From positions 1 through 7,222 of the forward strand of contig CAZVRZ010000221.1 in assembly GCA_964629965.1 (NCBI GenBank): a stretch of DNA of 7,222 nt, in the 5' to 3' direction. Positions within the stretch are counted from its first letter, which is position 1. Each line of letters opens with the position of its first letter. This document shows, piece after piece, positions 5,690 to 7,222 of the stretch. The position numbers and the translations under genes were made by a program. A model generated the notes under the pieces. That model did no database searches. It was not told the origin of the DNA and was given only the letters and a program-made list of their open reading frames with translations. The stretch is from CAZVRZ01 sp964629965 (GTDB taxonomy: Bacteria; Chloroflexota; Anaerolineae; Anaerolineales; UBA4823).

Positions 5690-6916
5690 TTATGCTGGTT
5701 TACCATTCAAACCTGCTGCTTCACGCAGTAGGAGTGCTTTGTCAGTCTTTTCCCAGGGCAGATCCAGATCGTCCCGGCCAAAATGTCCATAGGCTGCCAC
5801 CTGACGATAGATTGGGCGGCGCAATTTGAGATCCCGAATGATCGCTCCAGGGCGCAGATCAAAGAATTGCAAGATCAATTCAGCGATCCTTTCATCAGGA
5901 ATAGTGCCGGTGCCAAAAGTTTCCACATTGACGCTGAGAGGATGCGCCACGCCAATAGCATAGGCCACCTGGATCTCGCAGCGATCTGCCAGACCGGCAG
6001 CCACCACATTTTTAGCTGCCCAGCGAGCGGCATATGCAGCAGAACGATCAACCTTTGTAGGATCTTTCCCACTAAAGGCGCCGCCGCCATGCCGGCCCAT
6101 GCCGCCGTAGGTGTCTACAATGATCTTCCGCCCGGTAACGCCGGCATCGCCCATAGGACCGCCGATCACAAATCGACCAGTGGGATTGACAAAGATTTTT
6201 ATGTCCTTGTCGACTAGCTCGGCCGGCAGGGTGGGCATGATCACATGTTCGATCACAGATTCGCGAATCTCAGCATGGGTGATTTCCGGAGTGTGCTGGG
6301 TGCTAATCAATACGGTGTCCACCCGCTTGGGTTTACCGTAGCTGTATTCCACCGTAACCTGGCTTTTTCCATCCGGGCGCAACCAGGGAAGTATCCCTTT
6401 CTTGCGCACTTCGCTCAGGCTGCGAGTAAGCTTGTGTGCCAGAAAAATTGGCAGCGGCAGCAGAGTGGGGGTTTCATTGCAGGCAAAGCCAAACATCATG
6501 CCCTGGTCGCCTGCGCCAATCTTGTTAATCTCATCTTCACCGGTTTCGCCGCTTTTCACTTCCAGGGCTTTATCAACACCCATCGCAATGTCACCCGATT
6601 GGCGAGCAATAGCTACTTGCACGCCACAGGAATTTCCATCAAATCCCTTTTCGCTGCTATCATAGCCGATCTCCTTGATGACATTCCGTGCCAACTCGTC
6701 AAAATTGACCTGGGCGTTGGTCGTAATTTCACCCAATAACATGACGAAGCCGGTTTTCGTGGCTACTTCACAGGCTACCCGCGAAAAAGGATCTTGCGCC
6801 AGGCAAGCATCCAAAACTGCATCGCTCAATTGGTCGCAAAGTTTGTCGGGGTGTCCCTCGGTCACAGATTCTGATGTGAACAGCAACCGGGGAGAATTCA
6901 TAAAAGTTGTACTCAT
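5690..6916 (-). CDS. metK: S-adenosylmethionine synthetase (methionine adenosyltransferase)
   Basis: This 408-residue cytosolic enzyme makes S-adenosylmethionine from ATP and methionine, releasing phosphate and pyrophosphate. Hallmarks are FTSESVTEGHPDK (residues 13-25), the signature GAGDQGMMFG (134-143), PTGRFVIGGPMGDAGVTGRK (245-264) and the glycine-rich GGGAFSGKDPTKVDRS (277-292), plus YAIGVAHPLSV (319-329); the end carries YGHFGRDDLDLPWEKTDK (376-393) as in bacterial MetK. I start at ATG 6916, which has GGAGG (6928-6924) seven bases upstream; longer versions of the frame run into the riboswitch terminator and are not translated, and an ATG five codons later lacks a site. Expression is set by a SAM-I riboswitch in the leader, so the gene is shut off by its own product. 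It is convergent with cbiO and complete. The length is slightly above the common 380-400 residues. Confidence 0.97.
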   Translation of the reverse strand: MSTTFMNSPRLLFTSESVTEGHPDKLCDQLSDAVLDACLAQDPFSRVACEVATKTGFVMLLGEITTNAQVNFDELARNVIKEIGYDSSEKGFDGNSCGVQVAIARQSGDIAMGVDKALEVKSGETGEDEINKIGAGDQGMMFGFACNETPTLLPLPIFLAHKLTRSLSEVRKKGILPWLRPDGKSQVTVEYSYGKPKRVDTVLISTQHTPEITHAEIRESVIEHVIMPTLPAELVDKDIKIFVNPTGRFVIGGPMGDAGVTGRKIIVDTYGGMGRHGGGAFSGKDPTKVDRSAAYAARWAAKNVVAAGLADRCEIQVAYAIGVAHPLSVNVETFGTGTIPDERIAELILQFFDLRPGAIIRDLKLRRPIYRQVAAYGHFGRDDLDLPWEKTDKALLLREAAGLNGKPA

Positions 6917-6923
6917 CACTAAG

Positions 6924-6928
6924 CCTCC
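6924..6928 (-). promoter_or_regulatory. Ribosome-binding site of metK abutting the riboswitch terminator
   Basis: GGAGG (6928-6924 on the minus strand) lies seven bases before ATG 6916 and directly touches the T tract of the upstream terminator. It fixes the start codon among several in-frame candidates. Confidence 0.9.
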
Positions 6929-6964
6929 AAAAAATAAAATTGCCCTTCGGTGTGAAAGGGCAAT
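6929..6964 (-). terminator. SAM-riboswitch intrinsic terminator
   Basis: On the minus strand ATTGCCCTT (6964-6956) pairs perfectly over 9 bp with AAGGGCAAT (6947-6939), with an 8-base loop, then TTTATTTTTT (6938-6929). Its 5' arm can instead pair with the 3' arm of the aptamer's P1 region: GAGAGGGCAA (6988-6979) with TTGCCCTTTC (6963-6954), 10 bp with one G-U. The two structures exclude each other, which is the standard OFF switch. Confidence 0.93.
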
Positions 6965-6983
6965 GCGTGGCAAATCGGTTGCC

Positions 6984-7090
<107 letters not shown>

Positions 7091-7110
7091 TCCATTAGGG
7101 TTGTAAATTG

Positions 7111-7135
7111 TTGGGCAAGATAATACCATGCCCAA
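7111..7135. promoter_or_regulatory. Perfect inverted repeat over the metK -10 box (candidate operator)
   Basis: TTGGGCA (7111-7117) and TGCCCAA (7129-7135) form a perfect 7-bp inverted repeat with an 11-base spacer. The -10 hexamer sits in the spacer. The right half lies upstream of the predicted start site, so the repeat acts at the DNA level, not as an RNA hairpin. The binding protein is unknown. Confidence 0.5.
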
Positions 7136-7148
7136 AGTGTTCTGTCAA
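7120..7148 (-). promoter_or_regulatory. Promoter of the metK riboswitch transcript
   Basis: On the minus strand a consensus TTGACA (7148-7143) and TATTAT (7125-7120) are separated by 17 bases. The start would be near 7113, some 24 bases before P1 of the riboswitch, giving a metK leader of about 195 nt. Confidence 0.87.
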
Positions 7149-7222
7149 TCGCCTACTAGCCAGGGGTGCACTAAAAAGTTGATGCTGTTGGCGAATTCAG
7201 GCTTCTGCCCACCATGGGGAGA
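7149..7222. other. Right-edge sequence with no securable gene
   Basis: The 74 bases beyond the metK promoter have an open frame on each strand. On the minus strand 25 codons run from the window edge to a TGA at 7147-7145, inside the metK -35 box; the predicted residues include FANSINFLVHPWLVGD, which could be the tail of an upstream gene. On the plus strand a frame is open to the edge and includes an ATG at 7182 without a ribosome-binding site. I recognise neither, and the stretch is too short to choose. Confidence 0.25.

Noticed and set aside
6917..6973. Extension of metK upstream to 6973.
   Set aside because: That stretch encodes the riboswitch terminator, and GGAGG at 6924-6928 fits ATG 6916.

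Overview
The window reads as ordinary chromosomal housekeeping DNA of a bacterium with moderate GC. The mix is a GroEL tail ending in a Gly/Met-rich GGGMDY, RNase J, a Fur-family regulator, an ECF-type cobalt/nickel importer and metK behind a SAM-I riboswitch. The likely source is a member of the Chloroflexota (Anaerolineae-like) or another non-proteobacterial lineage; this is inference from gene content and style, not from a marker phylogeny.

Left part (1-2310). The 3' end of groEL (1-204) is closed by a perfect 12-bp hairpin terminator. Ten bases further on is a near-consensus promoter (266-294) that drives a 150-nt leader and then the gene for ribonuclease J (455-2128). The leader holds two successive terminator-like hairpins whose 5' arms are complementary to each other, so it resembles an attenuator. 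A tRNA-Lys(UUU) gene follows on the minus strand (2138-2209), with its own strong promoter (2224-2252).

Middle part (2312-5672). All genes are on the plus strand: a thioredoxin (2312-2632), then a tight cluster of a Fur-family metalloregulator, cbiM (carrying a C-terminal PDGLE domain), cbiQ and cbiO. The last three encode the substrate-binding membrane subunit, the transmembrane coupling subunit and the ATPase of a group I energy-coupling-factor transporter for Co2+ or Ni2+. The Fur-type gene lies directly upstream with a 1-bp gap and probably controls the operon in response to metal. There is no separate cbiN/nikN, and no B12 riboswitch fits in the short gap before the regulator.

Right part (5660-7222). 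A GC-rich hairpin lies between the convergent cbiO and metK. metK (minus strand, 6916 to 5690) encodes S-adenosylmethionine synthetase. It is preceded by a complete SAM-I riboswitch in which aptamer, antiterminator and terminator can all be drawn, and by a strong promoter whose -10 box lies at the centre of a perfect 7-bp inverted repeat (7111-7135), a candidate operator. The last 70 bases hold no gene that can be secured.

I see no mobile element, CRISPR array or undescribed multi-gene system. The points most worth a second look are regulatory: the rnj leader, the metK operator-like repeat, and the N-terminal extension and fusion in CbiM.
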